A DNA stretch of 15,290 bases from an uncultured Eubacteriales bacterium (lineage in GTDB: Bacteria > Bacillota > Clostridia > Oscillospirales > Acutalibacteraceae), in contig ONSE01000104.1 of assembly GCA_900320415.1 (NCBI GenBank), forward strand, positions 1-15,290. Direction: 5' to 3'. Made by a program: the position numbers and the translations under genes. The number at the start of each line of letters is the position of its first letter. Within the stretch, counting starts at the first letter, position 1. Below the pieces are notes generated by a model that did no database searches, was not told the origin of the DNA, and saw nothing but the letters and a program-made list of their open reading frames with translations. This document shows, in pieces, positions 1 to 8,325 of this stretch.

Positions 1-190
1 CGATCCCATCGCCCGAAGAAGCGTTCAACAGGCTTTTACCAATCCCATTGCCCGAGGAAACGCTCATCAGGCTTTTACCGATCCCATTGCCCTAGGAAAC
101 GTCCATCAGACTTTTACCGATCCCATTGCCCTAGGAAACGTCCATCAGACTTTTACCAATCCCATTGCCTGAAGAAACGTTTCCTCTGAC
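1..190. repeat. 39-bp head-to-tail tandem repeat (minisatellite), open at left edge
   Basis: Units start at 1, 40, 79, 118 and 157. The first four are exactly 39 bp; the fifth decays after about 27 bp. Units 3 and 4 are identical, and units 1-2 and 2-3 differ at 5-6 sites. There are no spacers between units. The period is 13 codons, so three frames stay repetitive. Plus frame 1 is open to TGA 187-189 and plus frame 2 to TGA 170-172. A minus frame gives a GNGIGKSLM-type repeat but is broken by TAG in units 3 and 4. Variable unit positions (2, 10, 14, 15, 17, 21, 24, 25, 28, 32) show no third-codon bias in the plus frames, which favours a non-coding minisatellite. It lies just beyond the glmS terminator. 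The 3' end of a convergent plus-strand repeat protein cannot be excluded because the left part is missing. Confidence 0.93.
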
Positions 191-215
191 TGCCGCTTTT
201 CCGCCCGGATACGCG

Positions 216-242
216 AAAAGGGAGAGGCGGCTGCCTCTCCCT
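216..242 (-). terminator. Intrinsic terminator of glmS
   Basis: A 10-bp perfect stem (219-228 with 233-242) closes a 4-nt loop. Read on the minus strand it is followed by TTT, giving four T's with the last stem base. It sits about 110 nt after the glmS stop. The T-run is short, so termination may be incomplete. It also separates the operon from the tandem repeat. Confidence 0.7.
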
Positions 243-352
243 GAATCTATACTCAGATGTGAACGGATAGTATTTGAAAACAGCAGGAAGCACTGATTAA
301 TTTGGGTGCGGAAACCGCGCCGTCAGGTGTGAATACATCAGTGGTTCCGGTA

Positions 353-2182
353 TTATTCAACTGTAACCGACTTTGCGAGGTTTCTCGGCTTATCGGGATC
401 ATTGCCGCGGTTGATCGCGGTATAGTAAGCAAGGATCTGGAGCGGAACCACAGCGGTGATGGGCATGAGCAGCTCCTCGGAGTGAGGAATCTCGACCACA
501 TAATCCGCCACGCCGTCCTTGAGTCCTCTCGCGCAGGCGTCGGTGCAGACCAGGATGATCTTCGCGCCGCGCGACTTGACCTCAACGATGTTGCTGATGG
601 TCTTGGGGATGACGTCTGTCTGTGTCGCCACGGAAATCACGGGCATACCTTCCTCGATGAGGGAGATGGTGCCGTGCTTGAGCTCACCGGCGGCGTAGCT
701 CTCGGAATGGATGTAAGAAACCTCCTTGAGCTTGAGGGAGCCTTCCATCGAGAGGGCGTAGTCCAGACCTCTGCCGATGTAGAGCAGGCTGTCGGCGTTC
801 ACGAGCTTGGTGGCGATGAACTTGCACTTCTCCTCGCAGTTCTCGATGACATGAGCCACCGCGTCGGGCATCTTGATGAGCGCGGCGATCAGTCTCTTGC
901 ACTCAGCGGCGCTGACCGTGCCCTTGGCGAGAGCCAGCTCAAAGGCAAAGAGGTACATAACCGAAAGCTGGGTGATATACGCCTTGGTGGAGGCAACCGC
1001 GATCTCGGGGCCGGCGAGGGTATAAATCAGCATATCCGCCTCGCGCGCGATGGAGCTTCCCTTCGCGTTGACGATGGCGAGCGTTGTCGCGCCCTTCTGC
1101 TTGGCGAGACGGAGAGCGGCAAGACTGTCAGCGGTTTCGCCCGACTGGGAAATGATCACAACCAGGTCGTCCTTGCCGACAATGGGGTTCCTGTAACGGA
1201 ACTCGGAGGCGATGTCCACCACAACGGGAACTCTCGCCAGATCCTCGATCACATACTTGCCGACCATTCCCGCGTGCATGGCGGTACCGCAGGCGACGAT
1301 GGTGATGCTGCGGAACCTCTTGAGGCTTTCCACGGTGATACCGCACTCCTCCAGGCAGGGAAGTCCGTCTCTGATGCGGGGCATGATCGTGGTGCGGATC
1401 GCCTCGGGCTGCTCGTTGATCTCCTTGATCATGAAGTGCGCGTAGCCGCCCTTCTCTGCCGCTTCCATATCCCAGTCGGCGGTTTTCAGCTCCTTGGTGA
1501 TCGGGCGGAGGTGCTTATCCACAAAGCTCACGCCCTCGGTGGTGAGAGTCGCGATCTCGTCGTGCTCGAGAAGATAATAGTCGCGCGTGTAGCGGAGGAT
1601 CGCGGGAACATCGGACGCGATGAAGCACTCGTTCTCGGCAACGCCGACGATCAGGGGGCTTTCACGGCGTGTCGCGAAAATTCTGTCTGTGAAGTCGCGG
1701 AACATGATACCCAGCGCAAAGGAGCCCTTGAGCTGCTGCATCACCTTTTGAATGGTTTCAAGGGGGTTGCCGTTGTACTCGTAATCGAGCAGCTGTGCCA
1801 CGACCTCGGTGTCGGTCTCGCTCAGGAAGCTCCTGCCGCGCGCGGTCAGGAATTCCTTCAGCTCCAGATAGTTTTCGATGATGCCGTTATGAACGATCGT
1901 CACTCTCGCGCCGCTGTGGGGATGGGAGTTGACATCGGAGGGCTCGCCGTGGGTCGCCCAGCGCGTATGGCCGATACCGATATGGCCCTGCGGCTTGTAC
2001 TCCGCCGCAAGCTTGTCTTCCAGATCCTTGAGCTTTCCCTGTGTTTTGACGGTCTTGATGTCGCCGTTCTCAAACACGGCGATACCGGCGGAGTCATAAC
2101 CTCTGTACTCCAGCTTTGAAAGAGCGTTTACCAACACGTCGCTGCAGTCCTTACTGCCGACGTAGCCAACGATTCCACACAT
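353..2182 (-). CDS. glmS: Glutamine--fructose-6-phosphate aminotransferase (isomerizing)
   Basis: Cytosolic enzyme that makes glucosamine-6-phosphate from fructose-6-phosphate and glutamine, the entry step to UDP-GlcNAc, peptidoglycan and surface glycans. The protein is 609 aa, the usual length of the family. The start at 2182 is chosen over an in-frame upstream ATG because Met-Cys-Gly-Ile-Val exposes the N-terminal nucleophile Cys (residue 2 before Met removal), and AAGGAG (2191-2196) lies 8 nt upstream. The class II glutaminase domain covers about residues 2-220 (HTRWATHGEP at 72-81, HNGIIEN at 98-104). Two SIS sugar-isomerase domains follow (CGT at 298-300, SQSGET at 345-350, ASTKAY at 397-402, and a second from about 455). 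The C-terminus DPDKPRNLAKSVTVE is the family signature. It lies 58 nt after the dehydratase gene and is probably co-transcribed with it. That gap is too short for a glmS ribozyme. Confidence 0.98.
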   Translation of the reverse strand: MCGIVGYVGSKDCSDVLVNALSKLEYRGYDSAGIAVFENGDIKTVKTQGKLKDLEDKLAAEYKPQGHIGIGHTRWATHGEPSDVNSHPHSGARVTIVHNGIIENYLELKEFLTARGRSFLSETDTEVVAQLLDYEYNGNPLETIQKVMQQLKGSFALGIMFRDFTDRIFATRRESPLIVGVAENECFIASDVPAILRYTRDYYLLEHDEIATLTTEGVSFVDKHLRPITKELKTADWDMEAAEKGGYAHFMIKEINEQPEAIRTTIMPRIRDGLPCLEECGITVESLKRFRSITIVACGTAMHAGMVGKYVIEDLARVPVVVDIASEFRYRNPIVGKDDLVVIISQSGETADSLAALRLAKQKGATTLAIVNAKGSSIAREADMLIYTLAGPEIAVASTKAYITQLSVMYLFAFELALAKGTVSAAECKRLIAALIKMPDAVAHVIENCEEKCKFIATKLVNADSLLYIGRGLDYALSMEGSLKLKEVSYIHSESYAAGELKHGTISLIEEGMPVISVATQTDVIPKTISNIVEVKSRGAKIILVCTDACARGLKDGVADYVVEIPHSEELLMPITAVVPLQILAYYTAINRGNDPDKPRNLAKSVTVE

Positions 2183-2240
2183 GATTCTGTCTCCTTTTTG
2201 CAAAATTCACTTCCGGCCAAAGGCCGTTTGATGTATGTGC

Positions 2241-4103
2241 TTACCTGTTATGATGAAACGTGGGAACTAATTCACTGAGCGCAGCGATAGTTTCCTCGGA
2301 ATTGTTTTTTTCAGCCACCTCACGGAGAACGCTGAGCTTGGAAAGCATATCCTCCGCGTTGATCTCGATCTGGTTGCCGATGAAGATTTTCTTATTTTCG
2401 GTGGATTTCAGACCCTCTTCATCCATCAGCAGCTCCTCAAAGAGCTTCTCTCCGGGACGCAGTCCCGTAAAGACGATGGGCACCTCCTCGTAGGGCACCT
2501 TGCCGTACATACGGATGAGATTCTCGGCGAGGCGCGTGATCCTGACCGGCTCGCCCATATCGAGCACAAAGATCTCGCCGCCCTTCGCCATGGCGCCCGC
2601 CTCGAGCACCAGCGAAACCGCCTCGGGAATGGTCATGAAGTAGCGGATAATATCGGGGTGGGTGACGGTCACGGGGGAGTTGCTCTCGATCTGCTTGCGG
2701 AACAGCGGGATCACCGAGCCGTTGGAGCCGAGAACGTTGCCAAAGCGAGTGGTGACAAACTCGGTATGGGAGCTCGTCTGCGCCTTGTACTGAATGATCA
2801 TTTCACAGGCGCGCTTGGTGGCGCCCATGACGTTGGTGGGATTGACCGCCTTGTCGGTGGAGATCATCACAAATTTATCCACCTGATAGAACTCCGCGAG
2901 CGTCGCCACGTTGAAGGTGCCGAAGATATTGTTCTTCACCGCCTCCTCAGGCACGGTCTCCATCAGCGGGACGTGCTTGTGCGCCGCCGCGTGGAACACC
3001 AGCTGCGGACGGTACTTCCTGAAAATGGTGTCCATTTTGTCATAATCCCTGACGGAAGAAATCAGGGTGACAAAATCAAGCTTGCTGCCGTACTCCAGAA
3101 CCAGCTCCTGCTGGATGTCGTAGGCGTTGTTTTCATAGATGTCGACAATGATGATCTGCTTGGGGGCATACCGCGCGATCTGGCGCACCAGCTCGCTGCC
3201 GATAGAACCGCCGCCGCCCGTCACCATACAGACCTTGCCCTTGATGAACGCGGCGATCTTCTCCTTGTCGAACACGATCGGCTTTCTGCCGAGCAAATCC
3301 TCGATTTTGATTTCCTGCGCCTGCGAGATGAGCTCCCTGCCTTCGCTGAAGATCAAATCGCTGATATACGGGATCACCTTCACCTTGCAGCCCGTTTTGG
3401 AGCAGAGGTCGAGGATCCGCGCCTTTTCCGTCCCCTCACAGGAGGGGATCGCAACGATGATGTTCTGCACGTGCTGCTCGTCGCAGATCCTGCGGAGCTC
3501 ATGCGTCGAGCCGAGCACCGACACGCCGTTGATGCGCGTGCGCAGCTTTATGAGGTCGTCGTCCACAAAGCCGACCGCCAGCAGGTTCCTAGAGGGATTT
3601 TTCTCGTCAAACTTGGCGTTCTCGATTTCCTTGAGAATCATCCTGCCCGCCTGGCCCGCGCCGACGATCAGCGTGCGTTCGGCGTTCTCTTCCCTTCCCG
3701 CCTCGGTGAGGTCGAGGAAGGCGTGCTTGAACAGATAGCGGAACAGCAAAACGCCCCCGGAGACCACCAGAAAGAACAGTCCCCAGAAAATCATCCTCGG
3801 CCGCCTGTCAAAGAGCTGCAGGATGCCGAAGCTGAGAGCAAAGCCGAACACCACCGCGAGCTCGCAGAAAATATAGTCCCTGATGTTAAAGAAACGCCAC
3901 AGCCGCGCATACGCGCCGCTCGCGAGCAGAAGCAGCACACAGGTGATCACATTCAGGATAATGTAGTAGAGCAGACCGCGGCTCGACTCGGGGCCGATCC
4001 AGCCCACCAGAGAAAGCACGTAATTCAAAAACACGCCGCTGAAAACGATGATGACGATATCCGCAATCAGCAGCACCAGTTTTCTGTAACTGAAATTTTT
4101 CAC
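2241..4103 (-). CDS. Membrane-bound nucleotide-sugar 4,6-dehydratase (CapD/WbpM/PglF type)
   Basis: Polysaccharide or glycoprotein sugar biosynthesis enzyme, 620 aa, expected to convert UDP-GlcNAc or a related sugar to the 4-keto-6-deoxy form. Four hydrophobic segments lie at about residues 8-32, 43-64, 78-97 and 104-124. They are followed by a CoA-binding-like Rossmann domain (GAGQAG at 148-153) and a short-chain-dehydrogenase domain (TGGGGSIGSE at 295-304, HAAAHKHVPLME at 371-382). The catalytic stretch STDKAVNPTNVMGATKR (415-431) has Met426 where most SDR enzymes have Tyr, with Lys430; this Met-x3-Lys form is typical of the large WbpM-like dehydratases. The GTG at 4103 is preferred to the ATG at 4145: GGGGGA (4109-4114) precedes it by 5 nt, and the promoter would place the transcript start almost on the ATG. 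glmS follows in the same direction. The exact sugar and stereochemistry cannot be read from the sequence. Confidence 0.92.
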   Translation of the reverse strand: MKNFSYRKLVLLIADIVIIVFSGVFLNYVLSLVGWIGPESSRGLLYYIILNVITCVLLLLASGAYARLWRFFNIRDYIFCELAVVFGFALSFGILQLFDRRPRMIFWGLFFLVVSGGVLLFRYLFKHAFLDLTEAGREENAERTLIVGAGQAGRMILKEIENAKFDEKNPSRNLLAVGFVDDDLIKLRTRINGVSVLGSTHELRRICDEQHVQNIIVAIPSCEGTEKARILDLCSKTGCKVKVIPYISDLIFSEGRELISQAQEIKIEDLLGRKPIVFDKEKIAAFIKGKVCMVTGGGGSIGSELVRQIARYAPKQIIIVDIYENNAYDIQQELVLEYGSKLDFVTLISSVRDYDKMDTIFRKYRPQLVFHAAAHKHVPLMETVPEEAVKNNIFGTFNVATLAEFYQVDKFVMISTDKAVNPTNVMGATKRACEMIIQYKAQTSSHTEFVTTRFGNVLGSNGSVIPLFRKQIESNSPVTVTHPDIIRYFMTIPEAVSLVLEAGAMAKGGEIFVLDMGEPVRITRLAENLIRMYGKVPYEEVPIVFTGLRPGEKLFEELLMDEEGLKSTENKKIFIGNQIEINAEDMLSKLSVLREVAEKNNSEETIAALSELVPTFHHNR

Positions 4104-4108
4104 CCTAA

Positions 4109-4114
4109 TCCCCC
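4109..4114 (-). promoter_or_regulatory. Ribosome binding site deciding the dehydratase GTG start
   Basis: GGGGGA lies 5 nt before GTG 4103-4101 and can pair with the CCUCC anti-SD through one G-U wobble. The in-frame ATG at 4145 has no comparable site. A very similar GGGGGAT precedes the AraC-type gene in this window. Confidence 0.6.
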
Positions 4115-4153
4115 GACTCTCTTTAGTAAGGTCGCAATAATCCAATCTTTTTC

Positions 4154-4182
4154 ATTATAGTACGCCGCAGCAAAAAAGTCAA
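4154..4182 (-). promoter_or_regulatory. Sigma-A promoter for the dehydratase-glmS operon
   Basis: On the minus strand TTGACT (4182-4177) is followed by a 17-bp spacer and a perfect TATAAT (4159-4154). The expected transcript start is near 4147, giving a leader of about 44 nt to the GTG start. One of the best-matching promoters in the window. Confidence 0.85.
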
Positions 4183-4400
4183 ACGGTTTTGTGAACAAGT
4201 ATCAGTATTATCTTGCTTTTTCATTTACAAAATATGTCTTTTGTACTTCTTGCCGTTTTGTCACACGGTTCTTTGACAAAAAATGCCGGAAAGCGCTGTC
4301 ATCGGAATATTTTGCCGGACAAGGGCGGCAGCGCAGCCGCGCGGGATTTACAAGGCGGTGATGAAGGGCGCGTCGGTCGGAGATCCGGGCTCCCCGCCTC

Positions 4401-6797
4401 TCAGCCGAGCACCCGTTTCGCGGTATCGACGCTCTCCTTGGCGTCGCGGCAGTAATAATCCGCGCCGATTTTCATGGCGTAGTCCTTCGTCAGCACCGCG
4501 CCGCCCACAAATACGGTCACGCGGCTGCTTCCGTCGGGATTCTGCAGCTCCTTTGTTCCGCGGATCAGGCGGATGGTGTCCTCCATGCTTTTGAGCGTGG
4601 TTGTCATCAGGGCGGAGAGTCCCACCATGGTGATATTCTGCTCCACGGCGGTCTCGACGACGAGGCGCGGGTCAACGTCCCTGCCGAGGTCAACGACGGT
4701 GTAGCCGTAGTTGTCGAGCAGCGTTTTGACGATATTCTTGCCGATGTCGTGGATATCGCCTTTTACTGTGGCGAGAATAATTTTTCCCTTGCTGACGTTT
4801 TCGCCGCCTGTTTTTCCGAGGTGCGCCTTGATGACGTCAAAGCACGCCTGCGCGGTGTTGGCGCTCTGGATCAGCTGGGGCAGGAAGATTTTATTTTTCT
4901 CAAAATCCTCGCCCACCTTGTCGAGGGCGGGGATCAGTTTTTCATTGATAATGGTCATCGCGTCCTCGGTTTGCAGCAGCCTTTCGGCGGCGGCGGCGCC
5001 CTCGGACTTCAGACCGTTGTAAACGGCGGAAAAGATATCCGTCTGCGCCGCGGCGGCAGGCTTTTTCTCCTGCGCGGGAGCGGCGTCGGCGGCAGCGGCG
5101 TTCGCGGCGATAAAATCGGCGGCGTTTTTGTCGATGCCCGCCAGCACGCGGTACGCCCTGACAGCGTTGGTCATCGACGCGATGTTGGGATTGATGATCG
5201 GCAGATCCAGCCCGTCCTCGAGCGCCATCGTCAGGAAGGCGCGGTTGACGGTTTCACGGTCGGGCAGACCGAAGGAAATGTTCGACACGCCGAGCACGGT
5301 TTTGCAGCCCAGCTCGTTCTTGACGCGCCGGAGCGCGCTGAGCGTCTCACGGCAGGCGTCCTGCTCCGCCGAAACGGTGAGCGTCAGGCAGTCGATGTAG
5401 ACGTCGCGCCTGTCGATACCGAGCGCCTCGGCGCGGCGGACGATGCGCTCGGCGATGGCAAAGCGCTCCTCCGCGGACTTGGGGATACCGTTCTCATCGA
5501 GGGTCAGACCGACCACAGACGCGCCGTACTTCTTCACGAGGGGCAGCACGGAAGCGAGGCTCTTCTCCTCTCCGTTGACGGAGTTGACGATCGGCTTGCC
5601 GTTGTAGCAGCGCAGTCCGACCTCAAGCACGTCGGGTTTTGTGGAATCTATCTGCAGGGGCGCGTCACAGACGCTCTGGATCGCCTTCACCGCGCGCGCC
5701 ATCATTTTTTTCTCATCGATCTCGGGGTGGCCGACGTTCACGTCGAGCAGCTCCGCGCCGCCCTGCACCTGAACGAGAGCCTGACCGAGAAGGTAGTCGA
5801 TATTGCCGTCAACAAGCGCCTGCTGAAAGCGCTTCTTGCCCGTGGGGTTGATCCTCTCGCCGATGATGCGGGGCGCGTTGATCTCCACCACGGTGCTCGC
5901 GCTGCACACGGCGGTGTCCGCGGTCCGCGGGCAGGGGAGACAGCGTCTGTCCGAAAGTGCGCGCGCGATCTCCCTGATATAATCGGGAGTGGTGCCGCAG
6001 CAGCCGCCCACCAGCTTCACGCCGTAGGGCAGGAGACTGAGGACGCATTCCGCGAACCGTTCGGGCAGGATGGAGTATTCATTGGAATTGGGGTCGGGCA
6101 GACCGGCGTTCGCCTTGACGATCAGGGGCAGGCCGGTGAAGCGCGTCATCTCCGCGATAACGGGCTCCAGCTCGTCGGGACCGAGGGAGCAGTTGACGCC
6201 GACCGCATCCACGCCCAGACCGCTGAGCGTCAGCGCGGCGGCGGCAGGTGAAACGCCTGTAAAGGTTCTGCCGTTGCGTTCAAATGTCATGGTAGCGAGA
6301 ACCGGCAGGCCGCTGTTCTCCTTCGCCGCCAGAACCGCCGCCTTCAGCTCCAGGAGGTCGGTCATTGTCTCAAAGACGATCAGATCGGCGCCGCTGCCGG
6401 CGAGGATCTGCTCCTTGAAATAGTCGTACGCCTCCTCAAAGCGCAGCGAGCCGGCGGGCTCGAGCAGCATTCCGACGGGGCCGATGTCCAGGGCGACAAG
6501 GGCGTCGGTACCCTCGGCGGCGGCTCTCGCGTTGTTGACGGCGGCGGAGATGACCTCCTCGACGGAACAGCCGCTCTCCGCGAGCTTGTAGGCGTTCGCG
6601 CCGAAGGTGTTGGTGTAGACGATATCCGCGCCCGCCTCGATGTACGCCCGGTGAAAGGACTGTATCAGCTCGGGGCGGGTGAGGTTGAGGGTTTCGGGCG
6701 AATGGTCGTAGCGGGCGCCGCTTTTCTGGATCAGCGTGCCCATCGCGCCGTCCAGCAGGACGAATTCTTTATTCTGAAGCAGTGTTTTCAAATCCAC
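4401..6797 (-). CDS. metH: Cobalamin-dependent methionine synthase lacking the activation domain
   Basis: Transfers the methyl group of 5-methyl-tetrahydrofolate to homocysteine through a cobalamin cofactor; cytosolic. The protein is 798 aa, against about 1,200 for one-piece MetH. The homocysteine-binding barrel (about 1-285) has DGAMGT at 16-21 and the zinc ligands Cys203, Cys266 and Cys267. The pterin-binding barrel (about 305-555) includes GERINPTGKK at 313-322. An Ala-rich linker (about 564-586) leads to the cobalamin cap helices (about 590-665) and the B12-binding domain with DIHDIG at 681-686, whose His683 is the lower cobalt ligand. The protein ends right after this module, so the AdoMet-binding reactivation domain is absent and is supplied by the preceding gene. 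The start is GTG, with AAGGAAGG about 9 nt upstream, and overlaps the end of that gene by 29 nt, suggesting coupled translation. No clear terminator was seen after the stop. Confidence 0.96.
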   Translation of the reverse strand: MDLKTLLQNKEFVLLDGAMGTLIQKSGARYDHSPETLNLTRPELIQSFHRAYIEAGADIVYTNTFGANAYKLAESGCSVEEVISAAVNNARAAAEGTDALVALDIGPVGMLLEPAGSLRFEEAYDYFKEQILAGSGADLIVFETMTDLLELKAAVLAAKENSGLPVLATMTFERNGRTFTGVSPAAAALTLSGLGVDAVGVNCSLGPDELEPVIAEMTRFTGLPLIVKANAGLPDPNSNEYSILPERFAECVLSLLPYGVKLVGGCCGTTPDYIREIARALSDRRCLPCPRTADTAVCSASTVVEINAPRIIGERINPTGKKRFQQALVDGNIDYLLGQALVQVQGGAELLDVNVGHPEIDEKKMMARAVKAIQSVCDAPLQIDSTKPDVLEVGLRCYNGKPIVNSVNGEEKSLASVLPLVKKYGASVVGLTLDENGIPKSAEERFAIAERIVRRAEALGIDRRDVYIDCLTLTVSAEQDACRETLSALRRVKNELGCKTVLGVSNISFGLPDRETVNRAFLTMALEDGLDLPIINPNIASMTNAVRAYRVLAGIDKNAADFIAANAAAADAAPAQEKKPAAAAQTDIFSAVYNGLKSEGAAAAERLLQTEDAMTIINEKLIPALDKVGEDFEKNKIFLPQLIQSANTAQACFDVIKAHLGKTGGENVSKGKIILATVKGDIHDIGKNIVKTLLDNYGYTVVDLGRDVDPRLVVETAVEQNITMVGLSALMTTTLKSMEDTIRLIRGTKELQNPDGSSRVTVFVGGAVLTKDYAMKIGADYYCRDAKESVDTAKRVLG

Positions 6798-7431
6798 AGT
6801 GAGATCCCTTCCTTCTGTATGCGCAGGTCTCGCGCAGGCTGCAAACGGCGCAGCCGCGTCTGCCGCGCGGTATCGGGTGGTCGGAAAGTCCGATGACGGC
6901 CGTCACGGACTTGGAGGGGGTGAGCAGGAGACTTTCGTTGAGCGTCAGACCGATTTTTCGCGGCGCGTCCAGCAGCCGCAGGATCGTCCGCTGCATATCC
7001 AGCGGATAGTCGCCGTAGCCGGGGCTGAAACGAAAGGTCATAAAGGTACCGGGGAACCGCTCCGCGAGCAGTGCGTCCGCCTCGCCGCAGACCTGCTCGA
7101 CCGCGGCGGAGGCGAGGCTGTCGAGAACGACGGCGCGGGACATATCGGTGATCTGGCTGACGCGCAGCAGCCTGTCCGCCGCCGCGCCGAGAGTGGCGCA
7201 CATCACCGCCGCGCGGTCACAGCCGCCGAGGTGGCCGCGGATATCCCTGCCCTTCACGATCGCGTCGAAGGGGAGGTCGATCACGCGGTAGAGGAACTTC
7301 GCGTCAATGACGGACAGCAGCTCGCGCTCGCAGTCCTCCAGCAGGCGGTTCATCTTCTCGTTGAGCGCGATTCCCGCGCCGCCGAGATAGCGGACCGCCT
7401 CGTCGCGGTTCAGTCGTCGCAGCGTTATCAT
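6769..7431 (-). CDS. Stand-alone methionine synthase activation-domain protein
   Basis: A 220-aa protein resembling the C-terminal activation domain (Met_synt_B12) of MetH. That domain binds S-adenosylmethionine and remethylates cobalamin oxidised to the inactive Co(II) state. The recognisable core is RFSPGYGDYPLDMQ at 134-147, matching the R-x-x-PGY signature region that binds AdoMet, followed by LTPSKSVTAVIGLSDHP at 170-186. The C-terminal tail has four cysteines (194, 197, 203, 212) with the pattern CxxC-x5-C-x8-C, which could bind metal or an iron-sulfur cluster; this is inference. The gene starts inside the metF stop (ATGA overlap at 7428-7431) and overlaps the metH start by 29 nt. The neighbouring MetH lacks exactly this domain, so the pairing is strong. 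The electron donor is not visible here. Confidence 0.9.
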   Translation of the reverse strand: MITLRRLNRDEAVRYLGGAGIALNEKMNRLLEDCERELLSVIDAKFLYRVIDLPFDAIVKGRDIRGHLGGCDRAAVMCATLGAAADRLLRVSQITDMSRAVVLDSLASAAVEQVCGEADALLAERFPGTFMTFRFSPGYGDYPLDMQRTILRLLDAPRKIGLTLNESLLLTPSKSVTAVIGLSDHPIPRGRRGCAVCSLRETCAYRRKGSHCGFENTASE

Positions 7432-8291
7432 AACAGACTCGCGACCGCCTCGGTGATTTTGCGCGCGACGTAGGGGTTGTTCATGGTGTAGAGGTGGATG
7501 CCGTCCGCGCCGTTGGCGATCAGATCGACGATCTGCTCCACCGCGTAGGCGATCCCCGCGTCGCGCAGTGCGTCGGGACGGCTCTCGTAGCGCTGCATGA
7601 TTTTCGAGAACTTGGCGGGAAGGCTCGCGCCGCAGAGAGATACCATGCGCTCGATCTGGTTTTTGTTGGTGACGGGCATGATGCCCGCCTCGATCGGGAC
7701 GTTCACGCCCGCGATACGGGCGCGCTCGCGGAAGCGGTAGAACACGCTGTTGTCGAAGAAGAGCTGGCTGATGAGGTGGGTCGCGCCCGCGTCCACCTTC
7801 CTGCGCAGGTTGAGAACGTCCGCCACCTCGTCCTCCGCCTCGACGTGTCCCTCGGGATAACAGGCGCCCGCGAGGTCAAAGCCGCCCTTTTCGCGGATGT
7901 AGGCGACCAGCTCGGAGGCGTAGCGGAAGTCGCGCTTCGGCTCAACGCCCTGCACATAGTCGCCGCGCAGGGCGAGAATATTTTCAATGTTTTCTTTCCG
8001 GAACTCCTCCAGGATCGCGTCGATCTCCGCCTTGTCGCTGTTGACGCAGGTGAGGTGCGCGACGGATTCCACCCCGAAGCCGTTCTTGATCTTGGAGGCG
8101 ATCTCGCAGGTGCGGTTCCTTTCACCGCCGCCGCCCGCGCCGTAGGTCACGCTGATAAAGTCGGGACCGAGGGCGCAGATCTCCTCGAGTCTGCCGTAGA
8201 CCGACTCGATGGGCGAGGTTTTCTTGGGAGGGAAAACCTCAAAGGAAAATATGGTTTTATCTTTGGTTTCAAACATTTCGGTGATTTTCAT
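7428..8291 (-). CDS. metF: 5,10-methylenetetrahydrofolate reductase
   Basis: FAD enzyme that reduces 5,10-methylene-tetrahydrofolate to 5-methyl-tetrahydrofolate, the methyl donor for the MetH encoded two genes downstream. The protein is 287 aa, close to the usual ~295. Family motifs are FSFEVFPPK at 15-23 (Glu18 is the expected catalytic acid), SVTYGAGG at 47-54, ALRGD at 107-111 and GACYPEGH at 142-149. The ATG at 8291 is preferred to the in-frame GTG three codons upstream because AGGTG (8300-8304) lies 8 nt from the ATG and would overlap the GTG. It is the first gene of the metF, activation protein, metH operon, with the downstream start overlapping its stop by 4 nt. Confidence 0.97.
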   Translation of the reverse strand: MKITEMFETKDKTIFSFEVFPPKKTSPIESVYGRLEEICALGPDFISVTYGAGGGGERNRTCEIASKIKNGFGVESVAHLTCVNSDKAEIDAILEEFRKENIENILALRGDYVQGVEPKRDFRYASELVAYIREKGGFDLAGACYPEGHVEAEDEVADVLNLRRKVDAGATHLISQLFFDNSVFYRFRERARIAGVNVPIEAGIMPVTNKNQIERMVSLCGASLPAKFSKIMQRYESRPDALRDAGIAYAVEQIVDLIANGADGIHLYTMNNPYVARKITEAVASLL

Positions 8292-8325
8292 AGAGTACAC
8301 ACCTACCCATTATAATTTTGATACT

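Noticed and set aside
1..190. CRISPR array
   Set aside because: The 39-bp units are joined directly, with no unique spacers between them.
302..2119. Long plus-strand open frame of 605 aa
   Set aside because: It is antisense to glmS and arises from GC-rich codon bias. Its His/Asp/Gly/Leu-rich product resembles no family.
2183..2240. glmS ribozyme upstream of glmS
   Set aside because: Only 58 nt separate glmS from the dehydratase stop, and no ribozyme-like fold fits there.
2658..4160. Plus-strand open frame of 500 aa
   Set aside because: It is a shadow of the dehydratase gene, with antisense composition and no family signature.
4183..4400. Terminator or small RNA after metH
   Set aside because: Only short stems (for example GCGGC/GCCGC at about 4325-4341) were seen, with no T-run after them. 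A TCCGGCA direct repeat cannot form a hairpin. Nothing could be supported.
4749..6251. Plus-strand open frame of 500 aa
   Set aside because: It is a shadow of metH, which has intact domains and catalytic residues.
8292..8325. SAM riboswitch or T-box for the methionine operon
   Set aside because: The leader is only about 28 nt, too short for either.
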